From a virus, in IMG/VR virus record IMGVR_UViG_3300009609_000001, positions 1-64,000 of that record: a stretch of 64,000 nucleotides of DNA. One strand, 5' to 3'. Below, piece after piece: positions 48,553-56,243 of this stretch. Every line of letters starts with the position of its first letter. The stretch's first letter is position 1. The notes under the pieces were generated by a model. It worked only from the letters and a program-made list of their open reading frames with translations, was not told where the DNA came from and ran no database searches. A program made the translations under genes and the position numbers.

Positions 48553-48609
48553 GTCAAGGTTCTTTACTATCGACTCTGGTCGCAAGAATGTCAAGGGTCT
48601 TTACTATCG
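48553..48609 (-). promoter_or_regulatory. Sigma-70-like promoter flanked by a 20-bp direct repeat (operator candidate)
   Basis: Minus strand: TTGACA (6/6), 17-base spacer, GATAGT (4/6). Two 20-bp direct repeats, GTCAAGG(T/G)TCTTTACTATCG on the plus strand, lie at 48553-48572 and 48590-48609 (19/20 identical, 37 bp apart), placing the -10 in one copy and the -35 in the other. The XRE gene lies just upstream. It probably drives 48202-48528 and genes beyond under repressor control. Confidence 0.75.
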
Positions 48610-48613
48610 CAAA

Positions 48614-48931
48614 TCAGGCCGGCGGGAGAATGTGCCGGTAGTCGCTCAAGCCGAACGCCCTGCCCAGCGGCTCAAGCAAATCCTCAGACGGACAACCGCC
48701 GCCGCGCAGCCAGTGCTGGATGGTTGGCTTGCCAATTTCGACGCCTTGCTCGGCAAGCGCCTTGGCAACGTCGGCGGTCTGCCAGCCGCGCGCGTCCATG
48801 AGGGATCGTAGGTGCACGCCGAAGCGCACGGGGAACCGCTTCAAGTCTTTGCGCGTTGGCTGCTTGCGCCGGTTCGGCATCGTCGCGGTCGCTCCAGGTG
48901 TGCGACGATTATCGCCAGAAATGAGGGGCAT
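48614..48931 (-). CDS. XRE-family HTH regulator, 105 aa
   Basis: Start at 48931 (AAGGA upstream); MPNRRKQPTRKDLKRF (48880) is an alternative. HTH_XRE pattern: GVHLRSLMDARGWQTADVAK, ALAEQGVEIGKPTIQHWLRG and a C-terminal LLEPLGRAFGLSDYRHILPP. It sits upstream of its likely operator at 48553-48609 and resembles 56642-57205 at the C terminus. Likely Cro/CI-type repressor. Confidence 0.8.
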   Translation of the reverse strand: MPLISGDNRRTPGATATMPNRRKQPTRKDLKRFPVRFGVHLRSLMDARGWQTADVAKALAEQGVEIGKPTIQHWLRGGGCPSEDLLEPLGRAFGLSDYRHILPPA

Positions 48932-48938
48932 GTGCAAA

Positions 48939-49235
48939 TTATCCTTTCTTCGCGGGGTCGAATGGCTCTTCCTTGGCGACGCGCAGGTAATCCGGGAAGC
49001 ATTCCGGCATCGCCTCATGCAACGCATACTGGCCCGGCGCACGATGGCAAGCCAACGTCAGCACCTTGCGGTATGCGGTCGGCGATGTTGGCTGCGTCCA
49101 CCAGCCGATTTGGAATCTGGTCACGATTTCCGCCTGCGCGAGACACCAGCAGCGCCCGGTATTGCTGTTGCCGCCACGGTTGTAGAAATCGTTTACGCAG
49201 CCAACGCAATACCTCAGTTTATCGTGTGTTTCCAT
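48939..49235 (-). CDS. Small Cys-containing protein, 98 aa
   Basis: [40 protein letters not shown] and [20 protein letters not shown]. Two CxxC/CxC motifs. The 3' end of the HNH gene overlaps its start by 22 bases. Function unknown. Confidence 0.68.
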   Translation of the reverse strand: METHDKLRYCVGCVNDFYNRGGNSNTGRCWCLAQAEIVTRFQIGWWTQPTSPTAYRKVLTLACHRAPGQYALHEAMPECFPDYLRVAKEEPFDPAKKG

Positions 49236-49735
49236 GTTCTCCTCTTCACTACATGCCCAATAGTCGATCGACCAACTTGATACTCTGCGGCAAGTGCCGC
49301 GCCATTCTCACCAAGCGAAAATCTCATCCGTATTTCGGCGACTTGCGATTCCGTTAACCGCGACTGGCAGTGACGTTCTCCATGAGCTACGCGACCCTTG
49401 CGCATGGCATCGTGGCTATTGTCGAGCTTCGTTCCCTCAAAGATGTGCCGAGGGTTTACGCAGAGACGAACATCGCACGAGTGACAGCCTTCACCGTTTG
49501 GCAATCGCCCGTGCGTCAGAAAAAACGCAATCCGGTGAGCGGTTGTCGGTTTCAAGTTGAAGCTGAACTGTCCATAGCCAGTCTTTTTGAAGACTGCTGC
49601 CTGCCATAACCAGCACGCATCGTCACCGCCAGACGCATCAACCTTGCTCCAGAATCGCGCGGCAATGCGATCAAGTTTGCCACGGCAGTAGGGCAACTTG
49701 GCGTCGTGCGTCGTGTCGATTGCGGCGAGGGGCAT
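49214..49735 (-). CDS. HNH homing-type endonuclease, 173 aa
   Basis: Pattern [46 protein letters not shown] then [19 protein letters not shown] and a C-terminal HTH ([20 protein letters not shown]). This is a typical HNH_3 homing endonuclease. It overlaps the upstream end of the neighbouring gene by 22 bases, suggesting insertion at an active gene boundary. Confidence 0.9.
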   Translation of the reverse strand: MPLAAIDTTHDAKLPYCRGKLDRIAARFWSKVDASGGDDACWLWQAAVFKKTGYGQFSFNLKPTTAHRIAFFLTHGRLPNGEGCHSCDVRLCVNPRHIFEGTKLDNSHDAMRKGRVAHGERHCQSRLTESQVAEIRMRFSLGENGAALAAEYQVGRSTIGHVVKRRTWKHTIN

Positions 49736-49736
49736 A

Positions 49737-50039
49737 TCAAACCTCCGGGGGTTTAAGCACGGTTTTGGCGTATTCCACGATCATCTTCCATGCCTTTTCG
49801 GATAGCGGGCTGGGCGTCGAAATTAGGACCATTTCATCGCCGTCGTGAACGTGCCATTCGATTCGCTCACGCTTTGGCTTGGCGAGCAGCTTTCCGCGCG
49901 CGAAATCGGACACTGCGACTTTTTCCTTTGCGGCTGCTGCGTTCAGTTGGTCCATTTCCTCTTGGGTCAGCCGGCAGGTCAGCACAACCGTTTTGGCGAA
50001 GCCGGGCTTCATCTTCGGGCGTCCGCGTTGGCGCTTCAT
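49737..50039 (-). CDS. Ribbon-helix-helix-like protein, 100 aa
   Basis: ATG at 50039 in the TGATG junction. [40 protein letters not shown] and [10 protein letters not shown] fit an RHH dimer plus basic arm. C-terminal [18 protein letters not shown]. Likely a DNA-binding regulator. Confidence 0.7.
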   Translation of the reverse strand: MKRQRGRPKMKPGFAKTVVLTCRLTQEEMDQLNAAAAKEKVAVSDFARGKLLAKPKRERIEWHVHDGDEMVLISTPSPLSEKAWKMIVEYAKTVLKPPEV

Positions 50040-50425
50040 CAGCATGTCGGTTCCTTTGGCGGCGCGGGCAGGGGTTGCCATGCGGTCACTTCCCGCAGGC
50101 GGCCATTCACGGACCACCACGATTCTGTCAGCCAGCCGATTGCAATTCCATCAGCCGACGCCACGAGCACTTCGTCGTCGCCGGACGGCATCTGTTCCCC
50201 CACAGCGATCCAGCCCCCGGTTCGCTCGCGGGCTTCCGCCTCTTCCGAAGCATCGCATAGCTCAAGCGCGTGCCTGTACAGCAGAGCGTGCAGGTCTTTG
50301 CGAATCTGAAGCAAATCCGGGAACTCTGCCCCCGGTTCCTTCCATGCGTTGAACTCCGAGTGAAGGCGGCGAATCTCGGCGATTGCTTCGGTAAACGGTC
50401 CCGGCGGCAGGTTAGTCGGCGTCAT
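50039..50425 (-). CDS. DUF551-like protein, 128 aa
   Basis: MTPTNLPPGPFTEAIAEIRR, helix DLLQIRKDLHALLYRHALEL, then GGWIAVGEQMPSGDDEVLVA and REVTAWQPLPAPPK, which match the DUF551 pattern of small phage proteins. Function unknown. Confidence 0.74.
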   Translation of the reverse strand: MTPTNLPPGPFTEAIAEIRRLHSEFNAWKEPGAEFPDLLQIRKDLHALLYRHALELCDASEEAEARERTGGWIAVGEQMPSGDDEVLVASADGIAIGWLTESWWSVNGRLREVTAWQPLPAPPKEPTC

Positions 50426-50754
50426 ACCTTCCCCTCGATCTCTTTGTCGCAGTTGCAAAAGTCCGCCTCGTGGTCGAACGGCTCGGTCTCCTTGACCTTG
50501 ACGGCGTACTCGCTCACGTCGGACCAGTCCATGTTGTTGCTAAACCAGTCGGCGAAGTCGTATTCATCAAGGCTGCCAGCGCGCACGGAGCCGACGGTAT
50601 CCTCTCGCTCGTCGGCGTAGTTCGCGTCGCGGTCATCGGCGATGATTTGCAGCGGCACGTCCCACCGCTCGCCATTGGAGAATGAGCATCGCATCATCGC
50701 CGTGGTGGCAAATCGCTTGTAGCCGAGGTCTTTTTGCTGGTAGGTTTTCGCCAT
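50422..50754 (-). CDS. Hypothetical protein, 110 aa
   Basis: ATG at 50754 with AAGGAG upstream. MAKTYQQKDLGYKRFATTAM, SNGERWDVPLQIIADDRDAN and acidic EYDFADWFSNNMDWSDVSEY. Resembles small phage proteins of unknown role. Preceded by the nested hairpin leader 50772-50835. Confidence 0.7.
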   Translation of the reverse strand: MAKTYQQKDLGYKRFATTAMMRCSFSNGERWDVPLQIIADDRDANYADEREDTVGSVRAGSLDEYDFADWFSNNMDWSDVSEYAVKVKETEPFDHEADFCNCDKEIEGKV

Positions 50755-50771
50755 GTTGTCTCCTTTCAAAT

Positions 50772-50835
50772 CCCGGCGCTGCGCCGTGTTGCCACGTTCT
50801 GGACGATGGGGACCGTCCAGGGACGCAGCGCCGGG
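50772..50835 (-). promoter_or_regulatory. Nested 12-bp hairpin leader upstream of 50422-50754
   Basis: Outer arms CCCGGCGCTGCG/CGCAGCGCCGGG (12 bp, perfect) enclose a 40-nt region with an inner 7-bp stem CTGGACG/CGTCCAG (8-nt loop). On the minus strand, ATTTGAAAGGAGACAAC and the ATG follow. No long U-run. Possible RNA switch or RNase III-type site. Confidence 0.6.
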
Positions 50836-50841
50836 GATGGG

Positions 50842-51114
50842 TCAATCTGTTGCGTGTGGCAAGCACATTTCCTCATTTGCCAAGTCAATGACGCGATAAA
50901 CGTGCATCGGGTTGAACGCGCCGCCGGATAGTATCTGGTCCGCCCATTGGTGAGCACTCGTCCAACTCGCCTTGTCATCATCGTTGAAATGCGCAGGCCA
51001 GCCGACGCACTGGAAGCCCCACATCATCCCCAGGATGAACGCAGCCTTGTCGCGGTCGGTTGCGTGTTCCGGGTAGGAGCGTTCGCCAATGGCTGGCTTG
51101 CTCATATGGTTCAT
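50842..51114 (-). CDS. Hypothetical protein, 90 aa
   Basis: ATG at 51114 overlaps the NrdR-like stop. MNHMSKPAIGERSYPEHATD, DKAAFILGMMWGFQCVGWPA and WADQILSGGAFNPMHVYRVI. Soluble; function unknown. Next leader hairpin follows its stop. Confidence 0.68.
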   Translation of the reverse strand: MNHMSKPAIGERSYPEHATDRDKAAFILGMMWGFQCVGWPAHFNDDDKASWTSAHQWADQILSGGAFNPMHVYRVIDLANEEMCLPHATD

Positions 51115-51332
51115 TCCTTCGGCAATTCCGCCGCCAGCTTCACCATCTGTTCTTTGACGGCAAGCACTTTTTCTAATCTCGCAAACACGGTTTCGCTGAC
51201 CTCCAGTGTGGTCCATCTGTGCCGGCACTTTCTTGCGACGCAAATCCGCCTGCGTATCTGTGAGGTATCGTTGCGGTGCGAGCGGCTGTTCTTTACTCGC
51301 GCGCCGGGTTTGCCGCACTTCGGGCACTTCAC
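51111..51332 (-). CDS. NrdR-like zinc-ribbon regulator, 73 aa
   Basis: MKCPKCGKPGARVKNSRSHR, RRRICVARKCRHRWTTLEVS resembles the NrdR N-terminal zinc ribbon; the ATP-cone domain is absent (73 aa versus ~150). Could be a small ogr/delta-like or NrdR-derived transcription factor. Confidence 0.74.
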   Translation of the reverse strand: MKCPKCGKPGARVKNSRSHRNDTSQIRRRICVARKCRHRWTTLEVSETVFARLEKVLAVKEQMVKLAAELPKE

Positions 51333-51335
51333 GGT

Positions 51336-51521
51336 TCACTCATCCTTGGGTAGCGAGTTGATTGCCGCCGCCAGCGCCGACCGCGCCTTACCAGCCGACT
51401 CGATTACGGCATCCGAATCGGATAGCCGGCAAAGATCTGCCAGGATCACGGACGCCTTTTCGAGCGTGCGCACCTCGCTCTTCTCGACGGTCAACTTACG
51501 GCTCTTGGTGTTCAGTCTCAC
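51336..51521 (-). CDS. Small helical protein, 61 aa
   Basis: GTG at 51521 overlaps the upstream TGA. RKLTVEKSEVRTLEKASVIL, DLCRLSDSDAVIESAGKARS. Helical, no motif. Function unknown. Confidence 0.62.
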   Translation of the reverse strand: MRLNTKSRKLTVEKSEVRTLEKASVILADLCRLSDSDAVIESAGKARSALAAAINSLPKDE

Positions 51522-51958
51522 GATTCGTCTCCCTTGGTGTTGGCTTGTCCTTCGTCTCCGAACGTATCCGGCGCCGCATCGAGCGCCGGCTCGTCGGCGT
51601 GGCCATTCGTGGATGGCTTCTTCTCTCGCACGCGAACGCACTCCACCATTTCGCCGAACGCCAGGCAGCGAGTCGGATAGAAAGTGACACGCTTGCCGGT
51701 CCACTTGTCGGCCTCGGGACCGTACAGTTGCGCGATGCTATCCGCGTTCGTCTTATTGCACACGAGCTTCTTCGCGGTCTTTTCAAAGCGAATCACCATC
51801 TTCGCTTTCTTGCTGCCGTCGATCATTTGCAGCGATTCCTTGCTGACGGCCGAGATGGTCAGCGTCACGTCCCTGCCCTTGAACTCGACCGCCGCCAAAT
51901 AATCTGACGGAAACGCTAACTCACCGTTCAGAGTGACCTTACTCCTAGCCTTCGCCAT
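51518..51958 (-). CDS. Conserved phage-type protein beside RecE, 146 aa
   Basis: MAKARSKVTLNGELAFPSDY, LAAVEFKGRDVTLTISAVSK, LVCNKTNADSIAQLYGPEAD and RVTFYPTRCLAFGEMVECVR match a small phage family next to recombinases. It overlaps the RecE gene by 14 bases. Possibly a single-strand annealing accessory; that is inference. Confidence 0.74.
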   Translation of the reverse strand: MAKARSKVTLNGELAFPSDYLAAVEFKGRDVTLTISAVSKESLQMIDGSKKAKMVIRFEKTAKKLVCNKTNADSIAQLYGPEADKWTGKRVTFYPTRCLAFGEMVECVRVREKKPSTNGHADEPALDAAPDTFGDEGQANTKGDES

Positions 51959-52826
51959 CGTCGCCCTCACTTTCTTCTGTGAATGCAGCCCCGCCGCCGA
52001 TCGTCACCACGCTATCCCCTGCGTCCGCCAGCCAGCCGGGCATCTCCAGCGTTACCACTTCGTTGCAGCGGCCAGGCCAGATCCCGGTTTCGCAGCAGAC
52101 CTTGTATTGCTCAAGAATCGCGTAGGCTTGCTGCCGGCCGTAGCGAATCAGCGCCGGCGATAGCTCGAACGCCATCACGTCATAGGGTGGTGTGCCCTCG
52201 ACGGCGATGAAGGCGAACCGCTCCCGCTCGAATAGCTCCAAGTAGACAGCGGCTTGCAGGTTGTAGCCGAACGACAGAACCGTATTCGTGAACGTCCGCA
52301 CGTCGGCGCTACGGACCTTTTTCAAATCGATCAAGGGGTCGGTCGTGAGCGCATCGCACCGGCCCTTCATGCGCACGCCGTTGACCAGCCCGACCTTGCT
52401 GATTTCGACGTGATCGATCTTGGCCGTCCACTCGCGCACGAACGGATGCTTGCGCAGCGACCGGATCATGCCGATTAGGTTCGCGTGCTGGGCCACGGTC
52501 AGGATGATTTTCGTATCGTGCTCATCGCAGAAGCCGTCCCACTCCGCGCCGTAGCGCCTTCCCTGCCGCCAGACGGCGATGCGTTCAGCGGCAAGTTCTG
52601 GTTCAAGGAAGCAGGTATGCAGCGCGCTGCCCAGCGTCATATCGTCGGTGGTTTTCTTGACCAACTCGCGGTCCATCGCGGCTTTCAAGTGGGCCATGCT
52701 CGCGCGGCCCTCCTTGAGCACCGACTGCGACGGGATCGGCCAGCGCAGGTAGTCGGCGTGAGGGACGTGATGGTGCAGGCCATCCGCAATCGCCGTCGCC
52801 GGTTCAAGTTCAAGTTGCTGAGTCAT
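51945..52826 (-). CDS. RecE-like PD-(D/E)XK exonuclease, 293 aa
   Basis: ATG at 52826. MTLGSALHTCFLEPELAAER, GRCDALTTDPLIDLKKVRSA, then DVRTFTNTVLSFGYNLQAAV fit the C-terminal nuclease of RecE and related phage exonucleases (active Asp in IDLKK). It would chew DNA ends for recombination with a single-strand annealing partner, not identified in the window. Confidence 0.84.
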   Translation of the reverse strand: MTQQLELEPATAIADGLHHHVPHADYLRWPIPSQSVLKEGRASMAHLKAAMDRELVKKTTDDMTLGSALHTCFLEPELAAERIAVWRQGRRYGAEWDGFCDEHDTKIILTVAQHANLIGMIRSLRKHPFVREWTAKIDHVEISKVGLVNGVRMKGRCDALTTDPLIDLKKVRSADVRTFTNTVLSFGYNLQAAVYLELFERERFAFIAVEGTPPYDVMAFELSPALIRYGRQQAYAILEQYKVCCETGIWPGRCNEVVTLEMPGWLADAGDSVVTIGGGAAFTEESEGDDGEG

Positions 52827-53104
52827 AGCGCTGTTTCCTTCCGTTGCTGATGCCGCACAAGCCAGTCCCGCATGATCTCCGGGCTGCCCCAACATCCTGC
52901 CGGCGCGTGCGAATCGAACCACAGCAAGATTTCGCGCAGCCGCACGAGGTTGTCGTTGTCCGCGCGAATCACGGCCAAGCGAAGATCGTTGATAATCACC
53001 GCACGCAGGAAGCTGCCGGGCTGGATGCCATGCTCGATGTAGAGTTTCATCCCGTCGCGTAAGAGCGGCGGGAGCTTGTCGTAAGGCAGGCTCATGGTGT
53101 CCAT
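52823..53104 (-). CDS. Hypothetical protein, 93 aa
   Basis: MDTMSLPYDKLPPLLRDGMK, YIEHGIQPGSFLRAVIINDL and RADNDNLVRLREILLWFDSH. No metal cluster. ATGA overlap with the RecE gene. Function unknown. Confidence 0.68.
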   Translation of the reverse strand: MDTMSLPYDKLPPLLRDGMKLYIEHGIQPGSFLRAVIINDLRLAVIRADNDNLVRLREILLWFDSHAPAGCWGSPEIMRDWLVRHQQRKETAL

Positions 53105-53105
53105 T

Positions 53106-53336
53106 TCAATTCATCCTCGCGCTCAATCTCTCAATCCCCTGCTCGAGCGCATCGGCCGCGATCCGGTAGGCATCGATGATCGGCGCTCCGTTGGACTTCA
53201 GTTCACACCGCGAGACAGGCTTGCCGTCCGCTCCAGACTCTTGCTCGATCACCACCAGCACAATGCACACACCCGCTGCGCTGGCGGCTGTGCCCAGGTC
53301 GTTCAGTGCGAGTTGTACGGTGGCCGGGAGGGTCAT
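53106..53336 (-). CDS. Hypothetical protein, 76 aa
   Basis: MTLPATVQLALNDLGTAASA, VCIVLVVIEQESGADGKPVS, then IIDAYRIAADALEQGIERLS. Mixed alpha/beta. Function unknown. Confidence 0.66.
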   Translation of the reverse strand: MTLPATVQLALNDLGTAASAAGVCIVLVVIEQESGADGKPVSRCELKSNGAPIIDAYRIAADALEQGIERLSARMN

Positions 53337-53644
53337 TTCGGCAACGTCTCCCGTTCCTCTTTCACAGTCCGAACCATAATCGCCAGCGCCATCAGCCAGT
53401 CGTCGTAAATCGCCGCTGCATCCCAGCCGCTCGCCTGTGGCACGGGTCGCGGCAACAGCGCCCGCAAAAACCCGTCATCCTCATCAGGTGAGACTTCCGG
53501 CCCGTCGTGACGTGCGCGGCGACCGGAGCCCAGTAGCCCGGCGTCGTCCAGGCGTTGGCGGATTAGCTCGTCCGTCGCGGCCAGGAATCGCTCGGCGTCG
53601 TGGGCTTTGTCTTGCCAGCGGGTGCGGTCGGTGGAGGTAATCAT
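53333..53644 (-). CDS. Hypothetical protein, 103 aa
   Basis: ATG at 53644. MITSTDRTRWQDKAHDAERF, LAATDELIRQRLDDAGLLGS, a disordered acidic loop and YDDWLMALAIMVRTVKEERE. Helical ends. Function unknown. Confidence 0.66.
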   Translation of the reverse strand: MITSTDRTRWQDKAHDAERFLAATDELIRQRLDDAGLLGSGRRARHDGPEVSPDEDDGFLRALLPRPVPQASGWDAAAIYDDWLMALAIMVRTVKEERETLPK

Positions 53645-54144
53645 GTGGCGGTCTCCTCGCATTTCCACTCGTATACCGGCTCGGTTTTCGTGCCGACCTG
53701 CACTCGCTTGCAAATGGCTCCGTCTTTCGTCGGGAACGCCATAACGCGAAGTCTGTACGCGTACCACTCGTTGTGCGTGCGCTCGCCAGTTGCCGGGTTG
53801 ATGGTCGATGTATTTTCTCCGCTGCAAATCAATGCGTAGGTACGTCGCTCGATTTCGTGGTAATCTTCCGGCGGCTTGTCCTTGTCGGTGTGCCAGCCAC
53901 GCGAAGCCAGATCGCGGAATAGCGGAATCAATTCGTCGAAGCTCTTGACGTAAACCATGATCGCAATGAACGGCTCGCGGCACGCCCACTGAGTTACGGA
54001 AACCTTTGGTTCAAACTGCGGGAACAGGTCGGCCACGGCATGTGCCATGCGCGCCACGTCCGACAGCAACTCGGCTTTGATGCGGAGCGCGTCAAGCTCG
54101 TCGAACTTGGCCTGGATAGCAGGAGGGACGGATTTACTTGCCAT
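53641..54144 (-). CDS. Hypothetical protein, 167 aa
   Basis: MASKSVPPAIQAKFDELDAL, RIKAELLSDVARMAHAVADL, then YVKSFDELIPLFRDLASRGW and RRTYALICSGENTSTINPAT. Alpha/beta; no motif. Overlaps 54134-54346 by 11 bases. Confidence 0.7.
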   Translation of the reverse strand: MASKSVPPAIQAKFDELDALRIKAELLSDVARMAHAVADLFPQFEPKVSVTQWACREPFIAIMVYVKSFDELIPLFRDLASRGWHTDKDKPPEDYHEIERRTYALICSGENTSTINPATGERTHNEWYAYRLRVMAFPTKDGAICKRVQVGTKTEPVYEWKCEETAT

Positions 54145-54346
54145 CGTTGTTCTCCAATTCCGCCGCCTTGAGCAGCAGTTGCCGTTGTAGGGCTTCGCAG
54201 TCGGTCGCGGCTTGACGTAGTTCGACGATTGCATCCGCATGGCCACGCCTGCGCAAATCGCTTGCCTTGTCGATGCGACTGCGAATGACGACTGCGCCGT
54301 TGCTGAGCGTGCTGAAGTGGACGCGGGTGGTTAGTTTGGTTGCCAT
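54134..54346 (-). CDS. Small basic protein, 70 aa
   Basis: MATKLTTRVHFSTLSNGAVV, IRSRIDKASDLRRRGHADAI, VELRQAATDCEALQRQLLLK. Basic N-terminal half and helix. First gene downstream of the structured leader 54354-54481. Confidence 0.66.
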   Translation of the reverse strand: MATKLTTRVHFSTLSNGAVVIRSRIDKASDLRRRGHADAIVELRQAATDCEALQRQLLLKAAELENNDGK

Positions 54347-54353
54347 GTTTGTT

Positions 54354-54481
54354 CTAAAAACGCCGCCGCCTTACTCGTGGTTCGTGCCTCACCTTTCGGT
54401 GATTCGGCTAGTTCGGCTTGCGGCTCTTGAGAGCCTATGGGCATTGCGCTTCGGGCTTCAACCTTTTGGGGCGGCGGCGTT
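54354..54481 (-). ncRNA. Structured leader or small RNA upstream of 54134-54346
   Basis: On the minus strand: 12-bp outer stem AACGCCGCCGCC/GGCGGCGGCGTT (54481-54470 with 54370-54359), enclosing ~99 nt with GGCTC-TCAA-GAGCC and TCACC-GAAA-GGTGA (a GNRA tetraloop). The outer stem is followed by TTTTT and AGAACAAACATG. It has the form of a terminator-ended small RNA or a riboswitch-like leader. No known class recognised. Confidence 0.6.
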
Positions 54482-54537
54482 GGTTCCTTTCGTTGGGCCT
54501 CCCGCAGAAGCGCCGCGGGTCGCTTGGGTCGTGGTGG

Positions 54538-54756
54538 CTAGTTCACAGCACACCGCTCATTGGCGAGCTTTACAGCCAGCCTGATTTGAGCGGCCGTCAG
54601 TCCCGCATTGCCGCGGTCAAGAGCGTTCGCAAAGCCAAGTAACTCACCAGCGGCTTGCGGCCATAAGACTTTCCGCTCATGGTCGGTTGATGCCGGGAAG
54701 TCCGGTATCGGCTGTGCAAAAAAATCAGGATTGATAGTTGGTTTTTCTGGCGGCAT
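54538..54756 (-). CDS. Hypothetical protein, 72 aa
   Basis: MPPEKPTINPDFFAQPIPDF, then DHERKVLWPQAAGELLGFAN and GLTAAQIRLAVKLANERCAV. Ends 56 bases before the structured leader. Function unknown. Confidence 0.66.
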   Translation of the reverse strand: MPPEKPTINPDFFAQPIPDFPASTDHERKVLWPQAAGELLGFANALDRGNAGLTAAQIRLAVKLANERCAVN

Positions 54757-54905
54757 CAGTGCGTGACCTTTCCGATACAGGCGAGAATCCCGCGGCGCGC
54801 CAGGAATCGTTGCCTGGCCTGCGCCTCTTCAAGCGTCTGGAATTCGTCGATAGTCGCGCTGTCCACGTCGTCCGACCATCGCAGTTGGTAGAAGGGGAAT
54901 TTCAT
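54756..54905 (-). CDS. Small protein, 49 aa
   Basis: ATG at 54905, TGA shares a base with the next ATG (TGATG). MKFPFYQLRWSDDVDSATID, FQTLEEAQARQRFLARRGIL. Resembles the short R/K-loop proteins found in phages. Function unknown. Confidence 0.55.
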   Translation of the reverse strand: MKFPFYQLRWSDDVDSATIDEFQTLEEAQARQRFLARRGILACIGKVTH

Positions 54906-54958
54906 CGTTTCGTTTTCCTTGTCCTTGCCCCGCGGCCATTGCGGGTGCGGGAGGGGGG

Positions 54959-55870
54959 TTAGGGTGCATCGACGATTCCGCCACTTGCGGCCAAGTCATC
55001 GTAGGATTGCTTGTTAGCTCGGCACTTCCGGCAGAGGGTTTCACCTGCCGAGAACAACTTGAACGGCTCGCTGCATTCGTCGCATTGGGCCATAGGCTGG
55101 CGTGGTGTCAGCCGAACATGCTCGGCAACTTCATCGGGAACCGTGGGGCGGTTGGCTGGCGGTTGGCCACGGGCGCGAGACAGTTCCTTTATGTCCGATT
55201 CGTCCACTGCCGATGCGCGCCATTCGTCCAGTTTGCGGAGCGTCCTTTCTTCGCCACGCTCCAGCAGCAAATGCCACTGATAGGCGTCGGCCGGACTGGC
55301 GTTTCCACCGGCAGCAATGAGAGCGGCAGCCCTCTCTTGGTGCGTCATGCTGTTCCACCACGCCATACCGGCCGCTTCATCGACCACACTTCCGCCAACG
55401 CAAACGTGTTCACGCTGCGGAAGTTCCTCATTCTCCGTGTCTGCCGTGAATTTGCCGCGCGCTACGGACTCTACGATGGCTTCGGCCTGTGCGTTTCCTG
55501 CGTCACGGCACACGTCACACGACCCGTAGCCGATTTGGACCTTGCAGGTACGGCAGTAATCGTCGTCAAAGCATGGGTCATTGTCGGGGTCCGCCTGCGC
55601 GTCCTTGTAGGCCCGGTTGCACGGCTCGCACCAGTCGCCTTCCTTGACGCCGTGCTCGCAGACGCTGCCGCCAATCCAGGAGAACAGCGAGACAACATCG
55701 TCGCCGGATTGTTCCAAGCCAGTGTCGATGTATTCCCAGCGGACGTTCCTGCCTTGTTCGTCTTTGGAGTCGAACCACAGGCCATCTGGCTTGCGGTTCG
55801 TGTTCCTCTCGGTCTTGTCGAGGTGATAAATGGCTCCGTCCATCGGACCATCGACGCATTGAAGAATCAT
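54959..55870 (-). CDS. Large Cys-rich zinc protein, 303 aa
   Basis: ATG at 55870. MILQCVDGPMDGAIYHLDKT, VCEHGVKEGDWCEPCNRAYK, DYCRTCKVQIGYGSCDVCRD, and C-terminal AQCDECSEPFKLFSAGETLC with CRKC. At least four CxxC pairs and His; multiple zinc sites. The middle has WNSMTHQERAAALIAAGG. Function unknown. Confidence 0.74.
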   Translation of the reverse strand: MILQCVDGPMDGAIYHLDKTERNTNRKPDGLWFDSKDEQGRNVRWEYIDTGLEQSGDDVVSLFSWIGGSVCEHGVKEGDWCEPCNRAYKDAQADPDNDPCFDDDYCRTCKVQIGYGSCDVCRDAGNAQAEAIVESVARGKFTADTENEELPQREHVCVGGSVVDEAAGMAWWNSMTHQERAAALIAAGGNASPADAYQWHLLLERGEERTLRKLDEWRASAVDESDIKELSRARGQPPANRPTVPDEVAEHVRLTPRQPMAQCDECSEPFKLFSAGETLCRKCRANKQSYDDLAASGGIVDAP

Positions 55871-56172
55871 GTAGTCCGTCCTTCCAGGGCAGCCGCGCCC
55901 ACCGGCAGGCATCGAGAAAGATTTTCGACTTCGATCTCCAACCGCAAGGCATTGATTTCCTGCGCTATGGGAGATGGCGTGAAATAGCCTTCCGGCTTGT
56001 CGATGCCAAGATGTTTGATCGCCCCGCGAAGCGTACTGTGGGCTTGCGAGTGAGCGTCTGGATAAGTCGGAAAGAAACTCGCGTAGCCGTTCTTTCTGGC
56101 CACGGCCACGATGGCGTTCTCCTGCGATGACAGTTCAGGAAAGCACCACTCAAGCCACCATTGCTTTGACAT
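55867..56172 (-). CDS. Hypothetical protein, 101 aa
   Basis: ATG at 56172 after TTTTTTGGAGAACCTTT. MSKQWWLEWCFPELSSQENA, IKHLGIDKPEGYFTPSPIAQ, EINALRLEIEVENLSRCLPV. Preceded by the leader hairpin 56184-56216. Function unknown. Confidence 0.68.
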   Translation of the reverse strand: MSKQWWLEWCFPELSSQENAIVAVARKNGYASFFPTYPDAHSQAHSTLRGAIKHLGIDKPEGYFTPSPIAQEINALRLEIEVENLSRCLPVGAAALEGRTT

Positions 56173-56183
56173 AAAGGTTCTCC

Positions 56184-56232
56184 AAAAAAGCCTGTCGCCG
56201 GACTTGCCGCACAGGCACTTGGCAAAGCCAAG
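56184..56232 (-). promoter_or_regulatory. Leader with two hairpins, U6 run and SD upstream of 55867-56172
   Basis: On the minus strand: CTTGGC-TTT-GCCAAG (56232-56218), then GCCTGT, 15-nt loop, ACAGGC (56216-56190), TTTTTT and GGAGAACCTTT before ATG. The second hairpin is an intrinsic-terminator look-alike. One of the clearest recurrent leaders. Confidence 0.65.
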
Positions 56233-56243
56233 TCTCGAACGGT

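Noticed and set aside
50842-51339. 165-codon version of the gene 50842-51114.
   Set aside because: The extra N-terminal part overlaps the NrdR-like gene and reads as its shadow; ATG at 51114 is in the ATGA junction.
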